A DNA stretch of 64,000 bases from Mucilaginibacter flavidus. Its GTDB lineage: Bacteria > Bacteroidota > Bacteroidia > Sphingobacteriales > Sphingobacteriaceae. Positions 53,901 through 61,370 of the stretch are shown here, piece by piece. Made by a program: the position numbers and the translations under genes. A model generated the notes under the pieces. The model was not told where the DNA came from. It saw only the letters and a list, made by a program, of their open reading frames with translations, and made no database searches. Every line of letters starts with the position of its first letter. Within the stretch, counting starts at the first letter, position 1. The stretch covers positions 62,001 through 126,000 of the forward strand of contig NZ_JAMXOE010000001.1 of the NCBI RefSeq assembly GCF_024055575.1, given 5' to 3'.

Positions 53901-54374
53901 ATGGATAAACAGAAATTAGAGGCACTCATTCAGTTAAGCATAAAATACAGGGGTGAAATATTACACGATTCAATACAGATAGAAAAAGAGGTAGACACAT
54001 TTTTAGCAAATTACTTTATTAATGATGTAGAGAAGCAAATTGAACTTTTGGAATTGATTTTAGACAGATTAACATTTGATGCTAAACTGGCTATTTTCGA
54101 TACTATGTTAAAAAAACTACATCCAGGAATTTATGAAAAGAAGTTCAGTAAACTAATAAGTGAGCTTAGAATATTAAAAGACCAGCGCAACATGTTTGCG
54201 CACTATATGACGTATTCATTTTATGATGAACTGGACGAAATACCTAAAGAGTTTCAATTGATAAATTTCAGAAACTCAACCGACTTTAAGAAGTTTTCAA
54301 AGGGGGATTATTTACTGTTTAAGCAACGGGTTGTAAAGTGTCGGGAAGTCATAAGAGAAGCGTTACACATGTAA
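53901..54374 (+). CDS. Transposon cargo: HEPN-like protein
   Basis: 157 residues, all-helical. The sequence LKDQRNMFAHYM puts an R-x4-H motif (Arg96, His101) in a helix, which is the active site of HEPN RNases. HEPN proteins are toxins or defence effectors, often with a nucleotidyltransferase partner, which is absent here. It is read divergently from the transposase. The motif is short, so assignment is moderate; a structural helical protein is the alternative. Confidence 0.62.
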   Translation: MDKQKLEALIQLSIKYRGEILHDSIQIEKEVDTFLANYFINDVEKQIELLELILDRLTFDAKLAIFDTMLKKLHPGIYEKKFSKLISELRILKDQRNMFAHYMTYSFYDELDEIPKEFQLINFRNSTDFKKFSKGDYLLFKQRVVKCREVIREALHM

Positions 54375-54446
54375 ATAACCGAATCGGGATGACGCTCGTA
54401 TTAAGCACTCGTGCGCACGGAGCCAATAGTCAACGCGTCCCCTTTC

Positions 54447-54481
54447 GGCGTTAATAGGCCGACATTGGGGTTATTAACGCC
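54447..54481. other. GC-rich hairpin near the transposon right end
   Basis: GGCGTTAATA and TATTAACGCC form a perfect 10-bp stem with a 15-base loop. The preceding 60 bases are also GC-rich (GGGATGACGC...GCGTCCC can pair weakly). Together with the stem-loop at 51384, structured segments lie inside both ends. Confidence 0.55.
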
Positions 54482-54559
54482 CATGCCTCCTAAATCTTAA
54501 ATTTCTTACGTAAGTATACTGATTATCAATTACTTAAACAAGTAATTAGCGATTTTTAT

Positions 54560-54586
54560 TTTTGTCCCAACTGCTATATAGTTACC
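54560..54586 (-). repeat. Transposon terminal inverted repeat, right
   Basis: Complement reads GGTAACTATATA-GCAGTT-GGGACAAAA, matching the left end outside the central six bases. Confidence 0.87.
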
Positions 54587-54594
54587 TATTTTTT
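54587..54594. repeat. Target-site duplication, right (TATTTTTT)
   Basis: Same eight bases as 51198-51205. Confidence 0.85.
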
Positions 54595-54642
54595 TGCTTT
54601 GATTAGCAAGTACAGAGTTTGCTTTTGTTTCTCAATGAAATG
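54595..54642 (-). repeat. 147-bp element, copy E, second part
   Basis: GCTTTGATTAGCAAGTACAG and following bases match the complement of the left end of copies B and C (CTGCACATGCTAATCA). The outer end has decayed (CTCAATGAAATG for CTCGCAATGACG). With 51105-51205 it totals 149 bp. Confidence 0.8.
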
Positions 54643-54672
54643 CAAATAGGTTCGTCCCCATAATGTCTTTGT

Positions 54673-55230
54673 TTATTCCGGCTTAACAGCACCAGTTGAA
54701 ATATCGTTTAAAAATCCTTCCGGATTACTGACAAAACGAAAAGCATCTGAAAGCTTTATCGCATTTATAAACGCTGACTTCGTCGGTTCAAAAAGTCTCC
54801 CCTGCCTATCCATCAATAAGCAATTGAAACATTCAGCTAAAGCAAAAATCTTGTTCACGAATACTTTATCAACTTCCCTTAGATCTACCCGACAACTTAA
54901 TTCCTCTACTTGATTTGTATTTTCATCAAAACATACGTCAATATGGTTGGTATCAACATTCCCAAAATTCATTAGGCCGGGTATTGTCCGTTCGTTCAAC
55001 GTATTACCTTCCTTAATCAATGGATACAAGTCGTCAGTAGAAACTTTCAAATCGAGCCACCACCTTATTGTGTGGGCGTCCTCAAAATCATATTCCTCAT
55101 CAAGGTTTGAATTTTTAAAATACTCTTCCCAGGCGCCCGAATTAATTTCCAGCTGCTCCGGGATATATCCGTACTTATTTATAAGTGATTTTCTCGGTAT
55201 GAAATTTATGTTGAATTGCCAGATTGCCAT
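54673..55230 (-). CDS. Hypothetical cytoplasmic protein
   Basis: 185 residues with no signal or membrane segment. It opens with MAIWQFNINFIPR and is acidic in the first half, followed by DVCFDENTNQVEELSCRVDL. The mixed alpha/beta pattern resembles small immunity or hypothetical proteins, but no named family is supported. Before the transposon arrived it faced the TetR gene tail to tail. Confidence 0.65.
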   Translation of the reverse strand: MAIWQFNINFIPRKSLINKYGYIPEQLEINSGAWEEYFKNSNLDEEYDFEDAHTIRWWLDLKVSTDDLYPLIKEGNTLNERTIPGLMNFGNVDTNHIDVCFDENTNQVEELSCRVDLREVDKVFVNKIFALAECFNCLLMDRQGRLFEPTKSAFINAIKLSDAFRFVSNPEGFLNDISTGAVKPE

Positions 55231-55337
55231 CTTTTCCAGTATAAATGCAAATTAAAAATAAAGATAATTCAATTCCGAAAGCGAAATTCCTCCATCCGAA
55301 ATAATAAATTATTTGCACATCTCAATTATTATTATTT

Positions 55338-55354
55338 ACTTTGAATAACAAAGT
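55338..55354 (+). promoter_or_regulatory. Operator 1 of the CreD locus
   Basis: ACTTTG-AATAA-CAAAGT, a perfect 6-bp inverted repeat with 5-base spacer, followed by ACTTTTA. It lies 8 bases before the GTG start of the first gene. Confidence 0.7.
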
Positions 55355-55362
55355 ACTTTTAC

Positions 55363-56016
55363 GTGGAAGAAAAAGAAATTCAAAACGAGCTGGCCTCCAT
55401 CCGCAACCTGATGGAGCGGTCGTCGAAGTTTATATCGCTTAGCGGCCTGTCGGGGATATTGGCGGGGGTGTATGCGCTGATTGGCGCGGCATTGGCTTAT
55501 CATGTTATTTATGACCATACGCCTGTTACTGGCAGGGGTTACGTGGATAACGGTACGCAGTCATCCGGGCTTTTCTTCGGCAGTAATTACCGGCTGTTGG
55601 AATGGGAGCTTATAGCCATAGCCTTTGTAGTGTTGCTGCTTTCGGTGGTTACGGGTATCGTCTTATCATACCGCAAAGCAAAACGCAAAGGGCAGCCTAT
55701 TTGGGGCAAAACCAGCAAGTCGCTGTTGTTTTATATGGCTACACCTTTATTTACGGGCGGGTTGTTGATATTAATCTTTATCTACCGCGGCCATTACAGC
55801 ATCGTTGCGCCTGCATCGCTTATTTTTTACGGCTTGTCGTTAGTTGGCGCCAGCAATTTTACTTTCAACGACGTAAAATACCTTGGGCTGTGCGATATTA
55901 TATTAGGCCTGGTTACCGCTTGTTTACCAGGTTATGGTTTGCTATTTTGGGCCATTGGTTTTGGTGTGCTGCATATTATTTACGGCAGCATTATGTACTT
56001 AAAATACGATAGGTGA
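55363..56016 (+). CDS. Six-helix membrane protein, first gene of the CreD locus
   Basis: 217 residues from a GTG start (MEEKEIQNELASIRNLMERS); no ATG fits better. A charged N-terminal helix is followed by membrane segments at about 28-48, 85-105, 123-145, 149-164 and two more at ~172-207. Its stop overlaps the start of the winged-helix gene (GTGA), as in other Bacteroidota CreD loci. Function unknown; it may be the membrane partner of the regulator. Confidence 0.75.
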   Translation: MEEKEIQNELASIRNLMERSSKFISLSGLSGILAGVYALIGAALAYHVIYDHTPVTGRGYVDNGTQSSGLFFGSNYRLLEWELIAIAFVVLLLSVVTGIVLSYRKAKRKGQPIWGKTSKSLLFYMATPLFTGGLLILIFIYRGHYSIVAPASLIFYGLSLVGASNFTFNDVKYLGLCDIILGLVTACLPGYGLLFWAIGFGVLHIIYGSIMYLKYDR

Positions 56017-56318
56017 AAGTCCCCTTTGAAAAACTTGACAAGGCATTTGAGAACCGCTTAAGGTTGCAAATAATGAGTGTGCTGATGGTGAACGACCGGT
56101 ACGACTTTAACTCGCTTAAAGAACTGCTGGACACTACCGACGGCAACCTGGCTTCGCATTTGAAGGGCCTCGAGAAAGAGGAATATATTGTGGTACACAA
56201 GGCTTTTTTGGGCCGCAAACCGAATACTACTTATGAATCGACAGAAAAGGGAAAGAAAGCCTTTAAACAGCACCTGGATGCATTGGAACAATTAATTAAA
56301 CAGCAAAAAATAATTTAA
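56013..56318 (+). CDS. Winged-helix transcriptional regulator
   Basis: 101 residues from a GTG start overlapping the upstream stop. LRLQIMSVLMVNDRYDFNSL then LLDTTDGNLASHLKGLEKEE and a beta wing KAFLGRKPNTTYESTEKG match the small PF13601-type winged-helix family. It should bind the ACTTTG-N5-CAAAGT palindromes that precede three genes of this locus (inference). Confidence 0.9.
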   Translation: MKVPFEKLDKAFENRLRLQIMSVLMVNDRYDFNSLKELLDTTDGNLASHLKGLEKEEYIVVHKAFLGRKPNTTYESTEKGKKAFKQHLDALEQLIKQQKII

Positions 56319-56341
56319 TTTCAAACTAAACCCCAAAAATC

Positions 56342-56563
56342 ATGCAGAAAAAAAACGCCCAACTACTTATGCGATTTATGGCCGTGTTCGGCAACTTATT
56401 GTTTATACTTTGGATAATTTACAACGCCATACACGAGGGCTTTCGCGGCACTTTGCCTGAAATTGTTTCATGCCTGTTTTTAATATGCCTGCTTGCTTTA
56501 AACTCGTACCTGGTACTAACATCTCTCGACAGGGAGCATTTGCTAACCAATAAATCGAACTAA
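56342..56563 (+). CDS. Small two-helix membrane protein
   Basis: 73 residues with two membrane segments (~8-28 and ~38-60). 23 bases after the regulator. No family recognised; probably part of the same transcript. Confidence 0.65.
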   Translation: MQKKNAQLLMRFMAVFGNLLFILWIIYNAIHEGFRGTLPEIVSCLFLICLLALNSYLVLTSLDREHLLTNKSN

Positions 56564-56579
56564 ATTTTTTTATACACAT

Positions 56580-56596
56580 ACTTTGAAATACAAAGT
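56580..56596 (+). promoter_or_regulatory. Operator 2 of the CreD locus
   Basis: ACTTTG-AAATA-CAAAGT followed by ACTTTTAAAT, 18 bases before the ferritin-like gene. Confidence 0.75.
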
Positions 56597-56614
56597 ACTT
56601 TTAAATAAATCACG

Positions 56615-57364
56615 ATGCACACAAGTAGTTACTGGATAACGCATTTCAAAGCAAATGCCCTCCAAAAAAGAATTAACTGGAACCAACCTGCAAACATCAC
56701 TGCTAATGAAATTGATACCATTTTGAAGTCGCTGCAGGCCTGGCAATTGGGCGAAACGTCGGAGGGTAAGCAATTGATTGCCGCCGCCGAAAAATATGCC
56801 GATAAAACGCAGGACGCGGACTATGTTTACTGCACTAAGCTATTTATTAAAGAAGAGCAAAAACACGGCAATAACCTCGGTTTGTATTTAGACAGAATTG
56901 GGCAACCGAGAATTAAACAAAACTGGGGCGATACCTTATTCAGGAAGGCTAGGCATTTGAATACCAGCATGGAATCATGGACACTGGCTGTTATTGTAGT
57001 TGAAAGCGCAGCGCAGATATTTTACCAGTCGCTTAAAGATGCGACAGGTTGTTTTTTGTTAAAGGGAATTTGCACAGATATACTAATTGATGAAGCCAGG
57101 CATATCGCGTTTCAAACCGAACGGCTCACAGCAATTTTTGAAAATAAATCAGCTTTTTCAAAGAGCTGGCGAAAAATGGTGTACAAGTATTTTTTCTACG
57201 CTACATCATTAATGGTATGGTTTGCACATAGCAAACTTTTTAAAGCCGGCGGTAATACTTTCCAGGATTATATGAGAAAGATGGACTACAAGCACGCCAA
57301 AACTGTTAAAGCCATCACCTGCCCCGTAAAGTACGATACCAATGCAATAAGTTTTGGAATATAA
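56615..57364 (+). CDS. Ferritin-like diiron protein
   Basis: 249 residues. Metal ligands are readable: Glu81 and His84 (EEQKHG), Glu130 (VVESAAQ), Glu160 and His163 (DEARH), the layout of ferritin-like diiron carboxylate proteins. It lacks a signal peptide. It may be an oxidase or oxygenase of an unknown substrate. It stands behind its own copy of the operator. Confidence 0.8.
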   Translation: MHTSSYWITHFKANALQKRINWNQPANITANEIDTILKSLQAWQLGETSEGKQLIAAAEKYADKTQDADYVYCTKLFIKEEQKHGNNLGLYLDRIGQPRIKQNWGDTLFRKARHLNTSMESWTLAVIVVESAAQIFYQSLKDATGCFLLKGICTDILIDEARHIAFQTERLTAIFENKSAFSKSWRKMVYKYFFYATSLMVWFAHSKLFKAGGNTFQDYMRKMDYKHAKTVKAITCPVKYDTNAISFGI

Positions 57365-57390
57365 TAAATAGCCCATTTTTTTACCCATTT

Positions 57391-57407
57391 ACTTTGAAAT
57401 ACAAAGT
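57391..57407 (+). promoter_or_regulatory. Operator 3 of the CreD locus
   Basis: ACTTTG-AAATA-CAAAGT followed by GTATTTAAAT, 20 bases before creD. Confidence 0.75.
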
Positions 57408-57427
57408 GTATTTAAATCGACATAATC

Positions 57428-58789
57428 ATGAATCAACAACCAGAAAACCCCTTTCAACCTACTACCCCGCCATCGCCAGCAAAATGGCACACCGACTCCG
57501 TGCTGATTAAACTCGGCATTATTGCAACGCTGATAATTTTACTGCTTATCCCCTCGGCGTGGATACAAAGCCTGGTAATTGAGCGCGAAGGCTACCAGAA
57601 AATAGAACGTGGCGGTGTTGCAAACACATGGGCCGACACGCAACTGGTGCAGGGTCCGGTGCTATTATTGCCCTACAAAAAACAGGTAACCGAAACCGAC
57701 GGCAATAAAAAAACCAGCACCCGCGAGGTAATTAACACGCTGTATGTTTTGCCGCAAACACTACAGGCGAAAGCAGCCGTTAAAACACAACCCTTTACAA
57801 AAGGCGTTTACGATGCAACCGGCTACAGTGCGGATATTGCCATCACCGGCGATTTCGAAAAGCCCGACCTGGCACTGGTGGGCATTGACCCATCGGCAGT
57901 GATGTATGATAAGGCCAGGTTGGTTTTCAGCATATCAGACAATAAGGGACTGATGAACAACCCGGCGGTGAAAATACAAAACCAAACCTATGTGCCCGAG
58001 CCCACCGTAGAGGATGTGATACCGTTTGATAAGGGCCTGCAGGTAAAATTTAACCTGCAGCCCGGGCAGGGCTTTGCTTTTAGTTACCAGCTAAAACTTA
58101 AGGGCAGCAACCAGTTAAACTTTTTGCATACCGGTAAAACCACCGATGTTGAAATAAGCAGTGACTGGAAATCGCCCGATTTTAGTAACCACGAGCCGGA
58201 TAGTAAGGCTATAAACGCGCAAGGTTTTAACGCCAAATGGCACATGGTATATTATAACCGGCCTTTCCCGCAGCAATGGGTAAATAACAACCAGGAACTG
58301 GTTAAAAAGCGCGGTGGCAGCGACGCAGTTTTTGGTGTAAAACTGCAATTACCTATCGATCAGTACCGCAAAGTATTGCGCACCACCAAGTATTCAACCC
58401 TTATTATCCTGCTCACCTTTATCTCGCTGTTTTTAGCTGAAATGGTTAAAAAACAACGTGTGCATGTATTTAACTACGTACTTATTGGCGCTGCAATGGT
58501 GGTTTATTACACGCTGTTGCTCTCCTTTTCTGAGCAGGTGGGTTATAACTGGGCTTATTTTATCAGTTCGGTATCAACCATAGCGCTGATCGCAATTTTC
58601 ACCGCATCGCTATTAAACAACCGGATGTTAGCGGTAACCTTCTCTTTTATCCTGGGGATATTTTACGGGTTCATCTTTATCATTATCCAGTTGGAAGAGT
58701 TATCGCTGTTGTTTGGCAGCGTTGCACTGTTTGTGATAGTAGCAACACTGATGTATTTCTCGAGGAAAATTAGCTGGGATAGGCAATAG
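57428..58789 (+). CDS. creD: Cell envelope integrity protein CreD
   Basis: 453 residues. N-terminal membrane helix (~28-48), a large periplasmic domain (~50-310, with GVANTWADTQLVQGPVLLLP in the family's conserved region) and five C-terminal helices (~320-450, TKYSTLIILLTFISLFLAE). CreD is an inner-membrane protein linked to envelope stress; its mechanism is not settled. Regulated by the palindrome at 57391. Confidence 0.94.
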   Translation: MNQQPENPFQPTTPPSPAKWHTDSVLIKLGIIATLIILLLIPSAWIQSLVIEREGYQKIERGGVANTWADTQLVQGPVLLLPYKKQVTETDGNKKTSTREVINTLYVLPQTLQAKAAVKTQPFTKGVYDATGYSADIAITGDFEKPDLALVGIDPSAVMYDKARLVFSISDNKGLMNNPAVKIQNQTYVPEPTVEDVIPFDKGLQVKFNLQPGQGFAFSYQLKLKGSNQLNFLHTGKTTDVEISSDWKSPDFSNHEPDSKAINAQGFNAKWHMVYYNRPFPQQWVNNNQELVKKRGGSDAVFGVKLQLPIDQYRKVLRTTKYSTLIILLTFISLFLAEMVKKQRVHVFNYVLIGAAMVVYYTLLLSFSEQVGYNWAYFISSVSTIALIAIFTASLLNNRMLAVTFSFILGIFYGFIFIIIQLEELSLLFGSVALFVIVATLMYFSRKISWDRQ

Positions 58790-58846
58790 GAGTAACATAA
58801 ATAACAGAGCACGGAATTGCGGTTAACCCAGTAAAACAAAAAATAT

Positions 58847-59284
58847 ATGATTTACAAAGAAGTCTCCTATAGCTTAAAGATCTGGTTTTCGACTATAGCT
58901 GTTGCACCAATTATTTTTCTTGTCGTTGACCGGGCTTTAACAGGTTCCATTCTTGACGAACCAATGTCAGACTGGTACGAATATATTGTGTTTTACTTCG
59001 GACTTATTGTAATTGGCGGCTTTTTCTCAACCATCATATTTGCGATCTTCTTATTAATAGTAAAAGTAACGGTTACGTATTCTGGCTCTGTTTCCCAATG
59101 CAAACGTATTATATCAAGCAGTGGCTTTTTATTATCGATAGGCACTTTTGGTATTCCGTCGTATTTATTTGAACGAAACTTTCCTCTCGAAATATTTTAT
59201 GTATCAGCTTCTTATGGTATATGTATCGTTTGGTTCAGCTGGTTTTATGACCTGGCGACGGAAGAAAATCAAACTACTAAATAA
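58847..59284 (+). CDS. Four-helix membrane protein, paralogue 1
   Basis: 145 residues with segments at about 14-30, 46-72, 88-105 and 112-130. Shares the YSLKIW start and the tail WFYDL with the two following genes. Unknown function; overlaps the next gene by one base (TAATG). Confidence 0.68.
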   Translation: MIYKEVSYSLKIWFSTIAVAPIIFLVVDRALTGSILDEPMSDWYEYIVFYFGLIVIGGFFSTIIFAIFLLIVKVTVTYSGSVSQCKRIISSSGFLLSIGTFGIPSYLFERNFPLEIFYVSASYGICIVWFSWFYDLATEENQTTK

Positions 59285-59766
59285 TGACAAAGTCACCGTA
59301 CACAAAGATTTCAATTATAAATTCAATGGTAACTAATTTATTATACAGCCTTAAGATATGGCTTACCAGTGTGACAATAGCGCCTGTATTTTATATAATG
59401 ATCCCTTTTTTCCGCCACTTTAGCGATCCATGGAGCTTTGATTCAATAGGAGAAACGTACTTTTTATTGCTGTTCTATGAACTCCTATTTTCATTCATAA
59501 CCTGGTTTTTATTCTTCGTATTTATCATTTTGGCAAGTGGCTTTATATCAAATGAAATGGCGGCGCGTTGGACAATTTGTATCGCCGGCGTTTTGATGGT
59601 TGCTGCAACATTTATTTTAACCATTTTACCTGTAGATTTTTTAAATCCCGGTAACGATTTTACACAACTTATGTTATTAAACTGTCTGTGTATCGGCCTT
59701 GGTTCGTGGATATACAAGTTGAAATTATACAAACACCCGGAACCGGATACACAAATTAACCCATAA
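59284..59766 (+). CDS. Four-helix membrane protein, paralogue 2
   Basis: 160 residues; the start may instead be the ATG at 59326, which gives MVTNLLYSLKIWLTSV and aligns better with its paralogues. Four membrane segments; ends GLGSWIYKL. Unknown function. Confidence 0.68.
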   Translation: MTKSPYTKISIINSMVTNLLYSLKIWLTSVTIAPVFYIMIPFFRHFSDPWSFDSIGETYFLLLFYELLFSFITWFLFFVFIILASGFISNEMAARWTICIAGVLMVAATFILTILPVDFLNPGNDFTQLMLLNCLCIGLGSWIYKLKLYKHPEPDTQINP

Positions 59767-59852
59767 CCCCACTCCGTGCCCTCTTTATATTCTCCGTTAT
59801 CTCTGTGGTTAAAAGACACCAGATCAGTATCTAATCTAAAAAATAATAAATC

Positions 59853-60293
59853 ATGAACTCAAATATCTTCCAATACTCCTTACGCGTATGGCTAACCAGT
59901 GTTGTAGGTGCCGCGTTATTTTTTGTACTTATAACCATGGTTAAAGAACCAGGCCTTTCACAAAGCTTCTGGCAGTCCATAGGCTCATTCTTTTCCGATT
60001 GGGTCTTTTTTGCCGGATTCCAGTTATTGTTTTCGATAGCGACCTGGCTGGTGTTCTATGTAATTATTTTACTGATTGTAAAGCGCATACACAATCATCG
60101 CAACAGGTTATGGACAATTTCAAGCACTGGCATTGTACTGACTATAATAACGTTTAAAATCACCTTATTGCAGGACGGGTTATTTAATGATAACAGCGGC
60201 TTTGCTTACTTAATGATTGCCAATTGCTTCTTTATCTACGCCGGGAGCTGGTTTTACGAGTTGCGCCCGCCTGAGTATTTAAATTGGGCGTAA
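59853..60293 (+). CDS. Four-helix membrane protein, paralogue 3
   Basis: 146 residues, MNSNIFQYSLRVWLTSVVGA with four membrane segments and the end YAGSWFYELR. It aligns with paralogues 1 and 2 from end to end. Separated by 86 bp from paralogue 2 and 1 base from the next gene. Confidence 0.68.
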   Translation: MNSNIFQYSLRVWLTSVVGAALFFVLITMVKEPGLSQSFWQSIGSFFSDWVFFAGFQLLFSIATWLVFYVIILLIVKRIHNHRNRLWTISSTGIVLTIITFKITLLQDGLFNDNSGFAYLMIANCFFIYAGSWFYELRPPEYLNWA

Positions 60294-60294
60294 G

Positions 60295-60975
60295 ATGCCA
60301 TACATAGAATTATCTGAAAAAGATAAACTAACCAAAACCTCGTCATATAACTGGCCGGTTGCAACCATGGCAATTGCCGTGGTTGTATACCTGCTTAATT
60401 TCAACTATTTCGCCACATGGTGGGTTGTATTAATATCCGTTAACCTATGCGCATCTTTATTGTACATAAAGGTTTTGTTTAAAAGCATTGTTTTTTGGGT
60501 AACCCACGCCAAAATTTGCCGCAGGCCTTACCTGCCATTAGGTGTAAACGTTGCTACGGCGTTGTTGATATGTATCCTCCCTTCCGGCAATTTCAGCAAG
60601 CATTACCACGGCTACACTATCGATTTAAGCGAATATCAAAAAGGGTGTAATTGCAAATTATACGTTGAAACTTACATGGTATTTGGCGGAGGAGCATGGG
60701 GTGGCGATGTATATTCAGAGTATTTAACAGATTCCATCGGTTTCAGAAAATACCTGGGCACTTTTGATGAGGACGACGGGATGATAATTACAAGATGCAA
60801 CGGCGACAAAATAACGGTGGAACAACTGGAAAGGACTGAATTACCCGCCCCTGCAGATACCTCGCGATCAAAGATTAGTGCAGATACGGTTGGGCATATA
60901 AGTAAGGGATTTAAAATAAAAGCACGCGCGATTTACAGTTTAAGGCGTTTAAAAACAGACCAGGAATTTGAGTAG
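60295..60975 (+). CDS. Membrane protein with a soluble C-terminal domain
   Basis: 226 residues with three membrane segments (~20-38, 40-62, 75-95), then a soluble part with CNCKLYVETYMVFGGGAWGG, GFRKYLGTFDEDDG and LKTDQEFE. No family recognised. Starts 1 base after paralogue 3 and probably shares its transcript. Confidence 0.65.
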   Translation: MPYIELSEKDKLTKTSSYNWPVATMAIAVVVYLLNFNYFATWWVVLISVNLCASLLYIKVLFKSIVFWVTHAKICRRPYLPLGVNVATALLICILPSGNFSKHYHGYTIDLSEYQKGCNCKLYVETYMVFGGGAWGGDVYSEYLTDSIGFRKYLGTFDEDDGMIITRCNGDKITVEQLERTELPAPADTSRSKISADTVGHISKGFKIKARAIYSLRRLKTDQEFE

Positions 60976-61004
60976 GTGAATAAATTGAAAAAAATAAAAA
61001 CTAA

Positions 61005-61026
61005 ATACCAATTTGGTTTTTGGTAT
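61005..61026. promoter_or_regulatory. Palindrome ATACCAA-N8-TTGGTAT
   Basis: Perfect 7-bp arms. ACCAA-T-TTGGT is nested in the left half, and another ATACC follows. A likely regulator site upstream of the 35-codon frame at 61064; the regulator is unknown. Confidence 0.5.
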
Positions 61027-61063
61027 ATAAATACCTTAATTTGTAATAATAAGACATTATTAT

Positions 61064-61171
61064 ATGAGCCGGGAGCTGTTTGAATTTTCAGAAATGATTG
61101 ATGCACAGTTTGACATGCCCACTATTGAGCCTGATAATTTCTGGCAATTGATAGTAAACATGTTTATTTAG
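61064..61171 (+). CDS. Possible 35-residue peptide
   Basis: MSRELFEFSEMIDAQFDM then PTIEPDNFWQLIVNMFI. It is the only open frame of note in the 395-bp gap before rlmD and lies behind the palindrome at 61005. It could be a short leader peptide or a gene remnant; coding status is uncertain. The rest of the gap (61172-61345) has no recognised gene. Confidence 0.3.
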   Translation: MSRELFEFSEMIDAQFDMPTIEPDNFWQLIVNMFI

Positions 61172-61355
61172 CTGTGCCCCGTTTACTCGTGGTGACTGAC
61201 CTTGCACGGTCGCCCATAACTTGCTGCGCCGTGATCTCCGTAGTTGATGGTGTTATGCAAGAGGCGGAATAATTGTCCGCCAGCGCTTTGCACAGCAACA
61301 GCAGGCTTCCTTAACGTTCCAACTTTACAACATTCCAACCTTACAACAAAACTAT

Positions 61356-61363
61356 TACCTTTG
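61356..61363 (+). promoter_or_regulatory. -7 box TACCTTTG of rlmD
   Basis: Ends 7 bases before the ATG, so the mRNA is nearly leaderless. Confidence 0.7.
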
Positions 61364-61370
61364 CAGCCTG

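Larger units (their letters stand above)
51206..54586. mobile_element. IS1595 (ISXO2-like) transposon with cargo genes, 3381 bp
   Basis: Ends are 27-bp imperfect inverted repeats: both begin GGTAACTATATA, then six mostly different bases, then GGGACAAAA. An 8-bp duplication TATTTTTT flanks it. It holds an intact DDE transposase (52801), a 43-codon frame after it, a HEPN-like gene (53901), a membrane-protein gene (51558), two further small genes, a nested stem-loop (51384) and a GC-rich hairpin (54447). Removing it rebuilds copy E of the 147-bp element, which proves insertion there. Confidence 0.9.
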
